The translations under genes and the position numbers were made by a program. Of a stretch of 64,000 nucleotides of DNA, positions 1-11,260 are shown piece after piece. How positions within the stretch are numbered: the first letter of the stretch is position 1; each line of letters opens with the position of its first letter. Where the stretch lies: positions 49,870,001 through 49,934,000 of the forward strand of contig JAUIMM010000200.1 in assembly GCA_031769625.1 (NCBI GenBank), given 5' to 3'. The stretch comes from Taudactylus pleione. Lineage: Eukaryota; Chordata; Amphibia; Anura; Myobatrachidae. The notes under the pieces were generated by a model. The model was not told the origin of the DNA, did no database searches, and saw nothing but the letters and a program-made list of their open reading frames with translations.

Positions 1-354
1 TGGGGGTACTACAGGGGCCCTTACTACTGGGGGCACTACAAGGGCATTACAACTGGGGGAACTACAGAGGCCCTTACTACTAGTGGCATTGCAGGGGCAT
101 TAGTACTGGCAGCACTACTACAAGGGGCATTATTACCAGGGGGCATTGTTACCAGGAGCATTACTCCAGGGGGTATTACTACTGGGGGCACTGCGTAAGG
201 GGCACAATTACAGTGGGCATTGCATAAGGGGCACCATTACAGTGGGCTTTTAGTGTTTTAGAGGAACTACTGTGGGTAATGTGTAAGACCTAAGTTAGCT
301 GGGGCCCCTTAAAAATTTTGCTATGGGGCCCAAAAAGTTCTAGTTACGCCCCTG
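1..354. mobile_element. Right end of non-autonomous hAT element with GGGGGCACTACTACT minisatellite
   Basis: The first ~240 bases are a degenerate tandem repeat built on TACTACTGGGGGCACTACA. The segment ends in CTAGTTACGCCCCTG, the reverse complement of the CAGGGGCGTAACTAG-type hAT terminal inverted repeat seen elsewhere in the window. The left end lies outside the window, so the target duplication cannot be checked; the candidate right copy would be GTGTCTAT at 355-362. The same minisatellite occurs in the hAT copies at 16535-17495, 20778-21871 and 35064-36970. Confidence 0.7.
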
Positions 355-361
355 GTGTCTA

Positions 362-427
362 TATATGTATGGGTATATATACATGTGTGTGTTTGTGTGT
401 ATGAGTAAATACATGAGTATGTATGGG

Positions 428-459
<32 letters not shown>

Positions 460-694
460 GTATGTGCGTGTGTATGTATGGGTATATGTATGTGTGTGTT
501 ATGTATGGGTATATGTGTGTATTTATGGGTATGTATGTATGGGTATATATGTGTGTATGTTTGTATGTATGGGTATATATATGCGTGCGTATGTATGAAT
601 GTATGGGTATATGTGTGAGTGTGTGTTTGTATGTATGGGTATATATATGTGTGCATTTGTATGTATGGGTATATATATATATATATATATATAT
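362..694. repeat. TATG/TATA-rich simple and minisatellite repeat
   Basis: Repeats of GTATGGGTATATATGTGTG with pure TA runs at about 428-455 and 670-694. Open frames across it are low-complexity Tyr/Ile/Val/Cys strings and are not genes. Confidence 0.9.
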
Positions 695-739
695 TACCAG
701 TTACTAAGCACCTTCTAGTCTGTCCATTAATTCTGTAAA

Positions 740-1084
740 GTGCTGCCTGTCTTTAAAGAAAATGCCTATGGGGTCCCTGCATTTGTTTGGACTCGGAATA
801 ACTTCTGTGTATGTATATATATATTCGTACCTACTTACCATCATGGTGGATTTAATCAATCAGTTGATCTATATAGGTTTGGGAGAAACTTAAGGTTAAA
901 AGAATATTTTGATGAAGCAACACCTATAACGAAGCAGACGATGTTTAAAAAGAAATCTCATTTTGATCCCCAGTCGAAAAATGCTAGTCTCAAGACTTAT
1001 TTGAGGCTAGTACAAAATCAGCTTGTTAAACATCAACCATCTAAGTTATACAATAATTACCATCAAAGGAATTATCGGCATTAA
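740..1084 (+). pseudogene. Penelope-like element, N-terminal coding block
   Basis: This frame carries the region that precedes the RT in Neptune-type elements: a DLYRFGRNLRLKEYF block followed by a Lys-rich stretch. It runs into TAA at 1082-1084. The rest of the protein continues in another frame from about 1081 (block IRSADKGGAIVV), so one frameshift near 1065-1080 separates this piece from the RT. A TATATATAT run at about 813-823 may mark a further small indel. The start codon at 740 is only the first ATG of the open frame and need not be the original start. Confidence 0.6.
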
Positions 1085-2118
1085 AACAACTAAGAGAAAA
1101 CCCCAATATCGTTATTAGATCTGCCGATAAGGGGGGTGCGATTGTGGTTCAGGACTGGGTAGATTACGATACAGAGATTTGTAGACAGTTGTCGGATCAA
1201 GCAGTATACCTTAAATTAGATATTAATCCAATGGTTAACATAAAACGCCAAATAGACTGTTTTCTGGGAGAAGCCTTGACACATAGATGGATTAATGAAG
1301 ATGAGTGGCCTTTTCTAACAGTAGACCATCCAAGATGTCCTATAATTTATACACTCCCAAAAATTCACAAATCAACCATATGTCCACCCGGAAGACCCAT
1401 AGTATCTGCCATAGGCTCCATTCTACAACCGCTTGCCATTTTTGTTGAACCTCTGGTTCTCAGTAGCGCTAGTTACATTCGTGATACTGGTGACTTTTTG
1501 CAGAAGATCAGGAAATTGATCAATATAAGCAGTGATATTTCTCTGGCAACAATGGATGTCAATTCACTATATACCGTTATTCCACATGGAGATGGTATGG
1601 AGGTCCTAGAGAAGGCTCTAAAGAAGGGTTCAGGAAATGTTGTGCCTACTGAGTGTATCCTGGAGCTGGCATCATTTGTGTTGAAACGAAATCATTTTAA
1701 ATACAAGGATGCGTATTATATGCAACTGACGGGAACAGCGATGGGCTCTAGTTTGGCGCCCTCTTATGCTAATCTCTATATGACACACTACGAGGAACAA
1801 CACATTTACCCTCAATTTGGTTCTCAAATAGTATTTTATTGCCGCTTCACCGACGATGTTTTTCTTTTATGGCGTGGAACAATTGCATCCTTTGAAGCAA
1901 TGGTCTCTGCCCTAAATGCATTAAACACCCCAATTCATTTCACATTTCAAGTCGATTCTACAACAGTGAACTTTCTGGATGTTTCCATTAGTGTTCAAGA
2001 AGGCCGTTTGGCTACCACTCTATATAGAAAACCAACTGATAGGAATCTGATGTTACTTCCGACAAGTCATCATCCCCCTGCACTTAAGGAAAACTTGCCG
2101 ATTTCGCAGTTTTTATGA
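1081..2118 (+). pseudogene. Penelope-like reverse transcriptase domain
   Basis: The frame opens with a basic block ending in ADKGGAIVV and continues through the RT core: PKIHK and GRPIVS, motif A TMDVNSLYTVIPH, motif B LTGTAMGSSLAPSYANLYM, catalytic motif C FTDDVFLLW (both Asp present) and NFLDVSI after it. These are typical of Penelope-like RTs, which are telomerase-related and use a Y/F-x-D-D box. A TGA at 2116-2118 interrupts the frame immediately after SQFL; reading continues in the same frame into the endonuclease. The site probably coded Arg (CGA), making this a likely CpG-decay nonsense change; that is inference. The catalytic core is otherwise intact. Confidence 0.85.
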
Positions 2119-2964
2119 GTCATGAAGATAAACTCTAACGCGAATGAAAGAGAAATACAGTTGAAGGAAATGTCTATGAAATTTAAAGACCGGGGATATA
2201 CACAAGGCACTTTGTCCAGATGTCTCACGAAAGCATACGATCTTTTTTTAAAAGATGAATCCATAGTGCAATCGAAGGGATCCAATAGGATGATTTTCAC
2301 CAGTAAATTTGATCAAAATTCATCTACAATCAATAAATCCCAAAAGAAATATTGGCCAATCCTTCAATCTGATCCTCTTCTACCATTTAAAAATCTGAAT
2401 CCACCAATGATGGCGTACCAAAAAGGGCCCAACTTGAAAGCACTCCTAATGAGACCTACGCTTTTTCCTAAAGATGGAGTCACCACTTTGGATTTAATGA
2501 CAAAAAAAACAGGTTCATACTCCTGTGGTAACTGCATTTCGTGTAGTGCTATGGTCACGGGTCCTACCTTCCCTCATCCGCACACGGGACGTAAAATAAA
2601 GATCCGATATCGACTACATTGTAATCTGGATCATCTCATATATATTCTGATTTGCCCCTGTGGGTTATATTATGTTGGACTAACGTCAAGAAGATTCTGT
2701 GATCATATGGCTAATCATCGGGCATCAATAAGGGCAGCATTCCAGACAAAAGCCACGGACAAACCGGTTGCCAGACATTTTTTGGAGAAATCACATCCTC
2801 TGGCCAGTTTGAAATGTAAACTCATAGATTGGATTCCACCACCTCAATTGGGTGGAGACAGACTGACGCTTTTAAAGAAAAAAGAATGTTATTGGATATT
2901 TACCTTGGACACGGTAGCACCCCGTGGCCTTAATGAACACAATCCACTTGGAGTGTTTATTTAG
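2119..2964 (+). pseudogene. Penelope-like linker and GIY-YIG endonuclease domain
   Basis: This is the C-terminal part of the element's protein, in the same frame as the RT but separated from it by the TGA at 2116-2118. Residues ~135-150 hold a CGNC-x2-C zinc-binding-like cluster. A GIY-YIG nuclease core follows, visible as IYILICPCGLYYVG, then TSRRF with the conserved Arg and NHRASI, then KPVARHF and a late acidic/Asn region. It ends at TAG 2962-2964. The nuclease would nick target DNA for insertion. No frameshift is visible inside the block. Confidence 0.85.
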
Positions 2965-4732
2965 ATTTATAATCTGGACTTATGGTCTGTCCTGTTTATT
3001 TTATCATGCTATGAGCACTGGTTTTCTCCTTATCTTCATGCACCTTGGGATTCTATTTCATCTATTTGTTTTTTCTTTCTGTGGAATTTGAACTTTTGTT
3101 CAATTATATACTATCCAAATATAATTTTTTTGGTGTTGTTTATTTCACGTTCAGTTGTTTTGATACACTAGTCTTCTTCTTTTTATCTATTCTGGTTTTT
3201 TCACTTGGATTTATATTATTTTTTTTGCGTTTGTATATTCTTTTTCTTTTAATAATTATTATTTCATTTTATTTTATGGTTATTTTTCTTGTTTAATTTA
3301 TTCTATATTTGATTTGATATTTTATTGTACTTTATTATATTTCTTTATTATTTTTTATTCATATAGGTGAAATAGTTTCGCATTTTTGCATTATGGGTTA
3401 TACTTTACCACTATTCTGTTCAGTAAGAACAATATTGGGTAGACTATAGGTTTCCTGGTTCACTTTCTATCTGGTCCTGTTCTATTATGAATGGTATCTA
3501 CTAATCATTTGAGCTGTTCTAGAAGTATGGGCAAAATATGCCCTTTATATTATCTTTTAAGATGGTTGCCATATTCCCTTAAATTTTATTTTAGGGTTGT
3601 TTGGATATTATGGGCTTAAGGTGATCTTTCTATTAATTGAGTAGACAGCTGCCGTTTCTCCCTTCATTTTCCTATGTCTGGTAGGTTGTATCTGGAGTAT
3701 GGGCAAGGTTGCCCTTACCATGCGGTGAATTGGGCCTCAAAGATGGCCGCCGCATGCATCCAGTCATTTGACATAACAAGTCCGCGCCTGAGTGATTCAT
3801 GCGTCGCGGGTTGATGACGGTGCTCGTTTGAGCGCGTGTTTTGGAAGTATTTAGGGGGATATGAAGGACAGCTGGACACTGGTCTCTTGGCGTCAGTTCT
3901 GATCGGACAGTGTCATCTGCGCTGACAGCTTGTAGGATTGGAACAGCGTTCATTGAGGTAACTGTTTGTCCATCGATTACTTATATGCTGGTTAGCCATA
4001 GGCTATGGGCAGCCGTTCACATATATTACTGATCCTACTATCTTTAGTTGGTGAGGGGATTATGTGGTAGTACATCTATATACATGTGTTTCGTGCATTG
4101 GTCCTTATATAATTTAATGTGGTTTTTTTTAGGTGATCGTCATTATTGGGCAACGTGATATATGCGGGCATTACGATTTACCTGAACCCTGTTGATACAG
4201 GTATTTTTTACCTTAGATATGGGACACACTGTGTATGTATATGTGCTTATTTCAGTATGCTGATTCAGCATTCAGAGGATATGGGAAATTAGCTCTCCAT
4301 CAGAATATATAATGGGTTAATATAGATGTAGATACATGCTCCCCTCATTGTCCCTATACCTTTAATTACTTTGCATTTATTATAAGGGTTTCTGCTATGA
4401 TCCAGCAGTCCGAGATTCCTCTATGGTGTGTTCCTTGACTAGACTGTTTTATTTATTATTAGGCACTGGGGATATTATTAATGTGTATTCCAGTCTCTAT
4501 TAGAATATTGTAGCTTAATGATTCTTTGCTGTTTTTATAGAGATCGATTTTCAGTCATTATCCTGTTGCAAGGGTGAACTACAACTATTGAGTTCACATG
4601 TTTTATGGTACGTTGGCAATATATGTCTTTTTGGGGTGTTTAATAGAATGGGGCCAGATAGACTTTGTCATAAAATAGTGATTTGTTTCTGTTTCTGTTT
4701 TTTTCTAGATGTTTATATATGATGTACTGTTA

Positions 4733-4798
4733 CAGACACTTGTCTTGATAAAGGTCTATTATTAGATCGAAACGTCGACACATATGGAGTAGTGTCTG
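4733..4798 (+). ncRNA. Hammerhead-ribozyme-like motif of the Penelope-like element
   Basis: The fold has type-I hammerhead order. Stem I outer strands are CAGACACT (4733-4740) and AGTGTCTG (4791-4798), fully complementary. Stem I inner strands TGTC (4741-4744) and GACA (4777-4780) also pair, with a bulge at 4781-4790. The core TTGATAA (4745-4751) stands where CTGATGA is usual. Stem II is GGTCT/AGATC (4753-4757/4764-4768), followed by GAAA (4769-4772). Stem III is only ACGU, self-complementary, with cleavage-site GTC at 4774-4776. Hammerheads are known in Penelope-like elements. The two core changes (C3 to U, G8 to A) preserve a base pair; activity is untested. Confidence 0.65.
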
Positions 4799-4977
4799 AC
4801 ATTCAAATTGGATTTTTCTATCTATCATGACTCAATAAAATGAAAAATATTTTTAAGTGAGTGCCTTCATCCAACATTTATTGGAGGATACGATTTTTCT
4901 ATATTTATGGACTTTCCGTCTTGAAGTGCACCCTGAACAAAATTTATAATAAAGGTGTGAGTGCAGAATATTCTTGG

Positions 4978-4978
<1 letters not shown>

Positions 4979-5021
<43 letters not shown>

Positions 5022-5050
5022 AAATATGCGTTTGTGTATATATATATACA
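4979..5050. repeat. (TA)n microsatellite
   Basis: Pure TA run from about 4979 to 5014 and a shorter TA run near 5036-5049. Confidence 0.95.
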
Positions 5051-5099
5051 ATGTGTTATTTTTGGCTTCCGCATATATACAATAAGATTGGTGGTGGGA

Positions 5100-5165
5100 T
5101 TATATGCTAGGGGGGCACCAGTCAAAAATTTGCCTAGGGCACCAAATTGGCTAGGGCCGGCTCTG
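5100..5165. mobile_element. hAT terminal fragment
   Basis: The segment ends in CTAGGGCCGGCTCTG, the reverse complement of a CAGAGCCGGCCCTAG hAT-like terminus and close to the ends of the hAT MITEs at 39473-39965 and 42473-42908. No matching left end is visible, so this is a truncated remnant. Confidence 0.5.
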
Positions 5166-6237
5166 CATAAAACAAATGTTAGACGAAAGAATATTTTTTA
5201 TAAATTCATGCAATATAATACTTAGAATATATTCTGGAGTTTGATCATATCTGACCAATGTTTTTGTGTTAGCAAACGTGTTAGGAAAGATATGAGCGCT
5301 GCTAAAAAGCTAATCAGTCCATTATTTTTACTACAGCCTTTTTCTAAAAGGTCAGCGCTGTGTGAGTCCCATGCATCATAATACACTCATGTTAATTATT
5401 TAATATTTGTCTATTGCCCCTGAGTACACAATTATGTTCTGTTTCCTACTCACAACTAATGGACACAAAGGATGTCATCAACAGAATTTCTTAATGAATG
5501 TGTAAAGCTGCAGTTTCCCAAGTAACAGAGCTTGGTAGAGAGAGGATAAACTAGTTCTTTACTTGTACATCTTCATTATACTCTGACGGCGGAATAGCAT
5601 TACCCTGCATTTATGCTTTTTATAGCTAATTATTGGGCCTGACTATCGATTATGACAGGATGTTAAACAGCTCCGTGTTTTTTGAAGGTTATTAGTACAA
5701 ATAGACAGGTGATGCGGCTTGTCTGCAAGATGTGGTTAGACAGAGGATCCATCAAGTGACCGTTGGGAGCAGAATGTACAGTACGTGTATATCTGATTAT
5801 TTCATTCTTAGTGACAAGGATCTTGGCATCTCCAATGCAATACAATCTGACCGACGTAGAAAGCAGGACTATAAGACATTAAAAGGCAGTGATTATTTAA
5901 CAGAAAACTGTATCCAGAGTATCTCACTGATAGAAATATTTTTTATTTATTTAAAGCAGGCATATTCATAAGAATCTAAGGCACCTGATCCTACAGACAA
6001 ATGGCCGGCTTGGTCTAAAATTATAGTTAAGATTTTTGTTTTCCTTTGTCTCTGATTGGCTGAGTGGTGCAAGCGACCGTTCCTGATTGGCTGCCCAAAA
6101 ATTAGGTAGGCAGCTCACCAGAGATTGTATCAGTTTGGGTCATGCTCTCCTGTTTTATTTTCCTTTCTCCTTACGGATTTAAAAATCCCATTTGATCACG
6201 GTGGATCGAGAAAGAAAGTTTTATAGGTAAAAATTTA
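5166..6237. other. No gene recognised
   Basis: AT-rich sequence with only short open frames and no recognisable domain, TIR or tandem repeat. Confidence 0.6.
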
Positions 6238-7275
6238 GGCCCTGATTCAGAGCCGCTCGTTAACAGCAGTACGCTCGTTGCGTTCCGATGTTGACTAACC
6301 GCACATGCGTCGGTGTTACACTGCGCATGTGCGTATGGCAGATTGCGAGCTTATTTTGTCTCGTTCGTCAAATAGCGTACAGGAAGTGACATGTCAAATG
6401 TGATTGACAGAACAGGGCGTTTTTGGGTGTTGACGGGAGAGGAGATGGAAAAATGCAGGCATGGCGTGGCGTTTTTGGGGCGTACATACATTAACAAATG
6501 CGAACGTCAAATGTGTTCGTACCAACTCATACGTCACTGGATGATCCTCTTTCCCTTCAAATGCTCGCACAGCTTAGGGGCTGGATAACTCGACCACAGT
6601 GGCGATGGCCTTCTCCTCCGTCCAGGCACTCCACGATGTAGCATCGATTAATCACGGCTTGTCAGAAAATCAATTAGTGTTGGATTGAAAACCGGCTTGG
6701 TATGTGTTTGGAAAGCAGTTTTTTTGGATAGCACAAAACCGAACGCAGGTGGAAATCATAGCTGCTAATGTCTGGATTACACAATCAATTAGCGTACATT
6801 TGTGGGGGTGTATTTTGGCCGCAATGTGTTCTTTTTGGACTATTGTAACAATAATGTCATCATGTTTAGGTTTGGTGCCTCATTTTGTGTTTGCAAGGTG
6901 ATTTTTCCTCCTTAGGTAATGTTTTAAACGTTCCTTAACGAGCCCTTTTTTTCGAATGTGTAATTTTTTAGGTTGAACGTTGTTGGCTTGTGGGCCCGGA
7001 TTAAATGTAACCCATTTTTACAATAATGTCAGAATACAAAGTCGTACATTTGATGTAAATTTATTGGTATCCCCAAAAAAATTAATGCACATATTTAACA
7101 CAAACATTTTTGGCAGTGTTCATTCCACAATATTTATTAATTGTGCAAACAAAAAATTGTTGTTAAACGTAAATGCAAAAATTAAAAACAATTCACAAGA
7201 AAGGAGAGGGAAGTTTTGGCCAGAAAGGAATATGAGGCAAGCACAGAAGGAGTGTGGGAAAAGTAGCCAATGCTG

Positions 7276-8561
7276 TCAACGTTTTTTCGGCCGTTTGGCT
7301 GGGGGAGGGAGGGCGCCAGACCGGGTCCGGGATGTCATCGGGCTGGCCTGTCCAGAGGCAGATGTTGTGGCCTCTGGACTAGGCACAAGGCTAGGCACAT
7401 TTGGAGGATTGGCTGATGTTGTGCCAGAGGTGGAGAATCCTGATGTTCCGGCAGGAAGGGAGGTCGGCTCCACCATGTGCTGGCGAACGAGCTGCTCCAG
7501 GGCAGTGGCGATGCGGATGTTGGCCCTGGTATTTTCCGCCAGGGCCTGACCAATGGTCACGTTGGCCGCAGCATTTTGCTCCAGGGCCTCAGCCACCCGT
7601 ACCAGACTGGCGTCCATCCTCTGCAGAATCTCTGTATGGAAATCCGATTTAAAATTGAGTTCTGTGAGGAGGGACACTGCCTGCGAGGGGGATTGCCCAG
7701 GACTGGCTTCTGCAGGGTCCTCAGCCGGATGTACTGGTTCATCCCCTGCAGAGCCTGCAGAAATTCTGCGGCCAAGGCTCCCCTCTGGAGCAAACTCATC
7801 TGCCTGTGTCTCTGTTGGAAAAATGAGAAAAGAGTCACATTAGAATCTACATATTGGCACAATAACATTTCAGAGTTGGTGACATCACAATATTTACCTG
7901 GGACAACATGAGGAGCCGCAAAGTCTGGCATGTCCGTATCCATGTTGGACACGCCAAACACCTCCACAGGCTGCACACACCCCTGTGCCAGCTCTTCTAA
8001 ATCAGTCAACTCCAATGACACAGGGGTGGGACCCCCACCTGTTTCCCTTGCATGCCTAGCCCTGTCCGCCAGTTTTTGCTTCAGGCAATATTTGAAGTCG
8101 GCCCATCTGTGGGTGAAATTGGAACCATTATCCTTTTGTTTAAAATGGGTTTTGGTTTTAGGGGGGGGCAAGTGTTTACTTACCGCCGTTTGACATCCCG
8201 GGCTAGACGGACATAATCACCCACCCTATTGACATCAACGGCTACCTCTTCCCACATTCTCCACTTCTGGCTTGCACTCAGATTCCTGTCTGCCTGTGGC
8301 AGGATGTCCACACACTTCTGAATCAAAACCTCCATCTCCTTTCTTGTGAATTGTGGCTGCCTTTTCTTTTTGGCAGCTTTGCCCGGAATACTGGGCCCAG
8401 CAGCCTCTTCCATGTCATCCTCCTCACCTATTTGTGTAATTTTGGAGAATTCTCAACTTCACAACTTGCACAATATTATGTTTCTAATTAATCATTGAGT
8501 CAAAATGCCTGAAATACTTACCGCCAGACTGTTGTCCATTGTTTCCCTGGTCTGTAGCCAT
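7276..8561 (-). CDS. Harbinger Myb/SANT-like DNA-binding protein A, four exons, intact
   Basis: Four exons can be assembled with GT-AG introns: 8522-8561, 8184-8427, 7898-8106 and 7276-7811, giving 1,029 bp (342 aa) with no stop. All phases match; for example exon 1 ends GGC-G and exon 2 starts GT-GAG. The N-terminus is short and acidic. A basic segment (KAAKKKRQ) leads into a trihelix Myb/SANT domain at residues ~35-110, visible as FTRKEMEVLIQKCVDILP, WRMWEEVAVDVNRVG and, across intron 2, VKRRWADFKYCLKQKL. The C-terminal half has a helical ALEQ-rich region and a basic end (PPPAKRPKKR, NLS-like). In Harbinger systems such a protein binds subterminal DNA and brings the transposase to the nucleus and ends. 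It is divergent from the transposase. Confidence 0.8.
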
Positions 8562-10074
8562 GTCTGAGCTCCAAACAAGAAATACACCAGAATGTTTGTT
8601 TTGGCTCGTGACGTATTTATACATGCGACCTTATTTTTCGGCCCCATCATTGATTGTGCGTTCCTATGATCCCTCCTTAATTTGTGCGGGAAACTAAACA
8701 CTATTTATGGCTTGGGGCGTCTCGAGTTGAGGTGGCGTTTTTTGAATGTTGGAGGTTACGTTGGTTGGAGTTGATTGTTGGCTGGTGTAGGAGTTTGCGT
8801 TGTTGGAAGTAGTTTTTTTGGATATATTCGTTTTTTTTGTTCCGTTCGCTTTTTTTCGTTTCTAATTTTTTTGGGCATTTCCAGTTTTGGTAAGTTTTGG
8901 GAAGTCAAACTTTGGTACAATTTGTGTCTCCTTCTGTTTAAGATTTTTCTAACTTTTTTTTGGCGTCATTTCATCTCTCTTAGGTTTTATTTTGGCTCTG
9001 CCCCAAAGACCTTTTGATCCGGATTCTTATATATTATCTCTTGGTAAGTTCATTTGTTAAATTGTTTTGTAAATGTTCTTGTTTGTCTTTACGCAACTTT
9101 GGTTGGCCTTACACATGTAACCTTTGATTTTCAAATTCCGAAATCTGTGTTTTTTTGTTTTTTTTTAGCTGCGTTTTTATAACTTGTATTTGCGAACTAA
9201 TTAGCGCATTTTTATTACTTTCTATTGTGACTTGTATTTGCGAATGAATTAGCGCAGTTTTATTACTTTCTATTGTGACTTGTATTTGCGAACTAATTAG
9301 TGCATTTTTATTACTTTCTATTGTGACTTGTATTTGCAAACTAATTAGCGCATTTTTATTACTTTCTATTGTGACTTGTATTTGTGAACTAATTAGCGCA
9401 TTTTTATTACTTTCTATTGTGACTTGTATTTGCGAACTAATTAACGCATTTTTATTACTTTCTATTGTGACTTGTATTTGCGAACGAATTAGCGCATTTT
9501 TATTACTTTCTATTGTGGCTTGAAATTTGCGAACTAATTAGCTCATTTTTATTACTTTCTATTGTGACTTGTATTTGCGAACTAATTAGTGCATTTTTAT
9601 TACTTTCTATTGTGACTTGTATTTGCGAACTAATTAGCGCATTTTTATTACTTTCTATTGTGACTTGTATTTGCGAACTAATTAGCGCATTTTTATTACT
9701 TTCTATTGTGACTTGTATTTGCGAACTAATTAGCGCTTTGTGAAATGCTTATTCATCCCTTAAAATTGTTTGTGTTTTCTCTTTAGCATTTGTTGCTTAC
9801 ATTTGGCCTCAATTTGACCTAGTGTGCGCAATGTCGTTTTGCTCTTTGCCCAAATGTGTGTTTCTCCCCTTTTATGTTTTGTCTTGCTTAAATTTTTGAA
9901 AAAGAAATGGCCAGCATAAAATGATGTATATTTATGTTGTGATTATTTCCAGTTTGCACATATCATGACAATACCCCGGCATGTAAGCATCAATGGATGG
10001 TATCTTCAAGCTAAGTTTAAATTTTTATTTTTGGGGGGGTTAAAAAACCTGACATTCAAATCTTGCCATTTCAG
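8562..10074. promoter_or_regulatory. Shared upstream region between divergent Myb-A and transposase genes
   Basis: Myb-A starts at 8561 (minus) and the transposase exon starts at about 10075 (plus), so the 1.5 kb between them must hold both promoters if the element was active. It is T-rich on plus and contains the 48-bp array. No clear TATA box was identified. Inference from layout only. Confidence 0.4.
9170..9740. repeat. 48-bp tandem repeat, about 12 copies
   Basis: The unit reads ACTTGTATTTGCGAACTAAT followed by TAGCGCATTTTTATTACTTTC and TATTGTG. Because 48 is divisible by three, the array makes a spurious repetitive open frame on both strands. Copies differ by a few bases and the last copies are the cleanest. 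It sits between two divergent Harbinger genes. Confidence 0.95.
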
Positions 10075-10080
10075 GTTGAT

Positions 10081-11260
10081 ATGGGTCGGATTGTTCTGGC
10101 CATGCTCCCGGAAGCCGACCAACCTCAATCTCGTCCCAGGCGTAGGCATCGTAGGCTTGCAAGGCCCCAGATATTTCGAACACGTGTCACCCTTATTGGA
10201 ATGCCCGATGATGAGGTTTTATGACGCTACCGTCTTCCTCCCAAAATCATCATAGACACTCTCTCATTAATAGAGAGTGATCTTGAGTGGCAAATTGACA
10301 GTCCTACAGCAATACCACCTCTTACGTAATTTATGGTGGTGTTACATTTCTGTGCCTCAGGATCGTTTCAAACAACGGTGGGAATAGTGGCGGGCATATC
10401 ACAATCCTCCTTTTCCCGGATCCTGAGGGCAGTGATGGAGGCACTTTTCAAGCACCTCCATCATTTTATTCAAATGCCTTTGGATATGGGTGCCCTTAGT
10501 GTGGCCAAGGCCAATTTTTACCAAATAGCTGGCTTCCCACACATCATAGGGGTTGTGGATGGTACTCACATACCACTTCAGCCTCCAGCATGGCTGGAGG
10601 CAATATTTAGAAACCGGAAACACTATCACTCCCTCAATGTAATGGTGGTATGTGATGCCTCCCTCCAGATCCTGTCCCTGAATGCAAAATTACCCGGAAG
10701 TGCACGACTCCTTCGTCATCCGGCAATCAGGGATATGGCACAAATTAACCAACCTACAAGCTGGTGATGCGTGGCTTCTGGGTAAGTGGAGACCTTTAGT
10801 ACATAACAATGTTAAGCTTCATACAGAGTGATCCTGATGTTGTCTATTCTTTTTCACAGGAGACAGTGGCTACCCTTGCACGCCCTGGCTGCTCACTCCT
10901 TATTTGGCTCCCACACCAGGGCCACAAAGTGAGTATAATTCCGCACTTACAGCCACCAGGCAAGTGGTGGAGCACTGTATCGGCCTTTTAAAAGGCCGAT
11001 TCGGATGCCTCCACGGCTCTGGTGGCGAGCTCATGTATTTGCCGGATATGGTTTCGAAAATTGTGGTCCTGTGTGGGATATTTCACAACATCGCCATAAG
11101 GAGTGGTGTCCCAATGCAGCCAGAGAATGCCTTACCTGAGGATGGCCCCCCCGAGGTTGGTCGGAGGTCAGTATGTGGGGGGGCCATACGCGATGATGTG
11201 GTGGCCAGATTTTTTACGCAATTATTGTCAAAACAACAGTGTTTATACCCAATGTGGTAG
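10081..11260 (+). pseudogene. Harbinger DDE transposase, two exons, disrupted
   Basis: Exon 1 follows a TTTCAG acceptor at about 10074 and starts at ATG 10081. Exon 1 ends at 10781 (GTAAGT donor) and exon 2 starts at 10860 after TTTTTCACAG. All three catalytic regions are visible: GVVDGTHIP (first Asp), GDSGYPC formed across the splice junction (second Asp), and VVEHCIGLLKGRF (Glu). A helix-turn-helix-like GISQSSFSRILR block precedes them, as in HARBI1-type proteins. Lesions are an in-frame TGA at 10222-10224 (likely CGA before), TAA at 10327-10329, and a frameshift near 10701-10703. Exon 2 ends at TAG 11258-11260. The protein cannot be made at full length. Confidence 0.85.

Larger units (their letters stand above)
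695..4870 (+). mobile_element. Penelope-like retroelement, Neptune type, 5'-truncated
   Basis: A single element is suggested by an upstream N-terminal coding block, a reverse transcriptase, a GIY-YIG endonuclease and a long non-coding 3' part ending near a hammerhead-like fold. Penelope-like elements are known for this RT plus GIY-YIG order and for hammerhead motifs in their terminal repeats. No upstream copy of the ribozyme region is seen, so the 5' end is probably truncated. The 3' part contains a T-rich stretch (about 3045-3370) and a CpG-richer patch (about 3720-3830). Exact ends are uncertain. Confidence 0.8.

Noticed and set aside
365..707. Tyr/Val/Cys-rich small proteins
   Set aside because: Microsatellite translation.
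9109..9743. CRISPR-like direct repeats
   Set aside because: The 48-bp units are contiguous with no unique spacers; the setting is a eukaryotic transposon.
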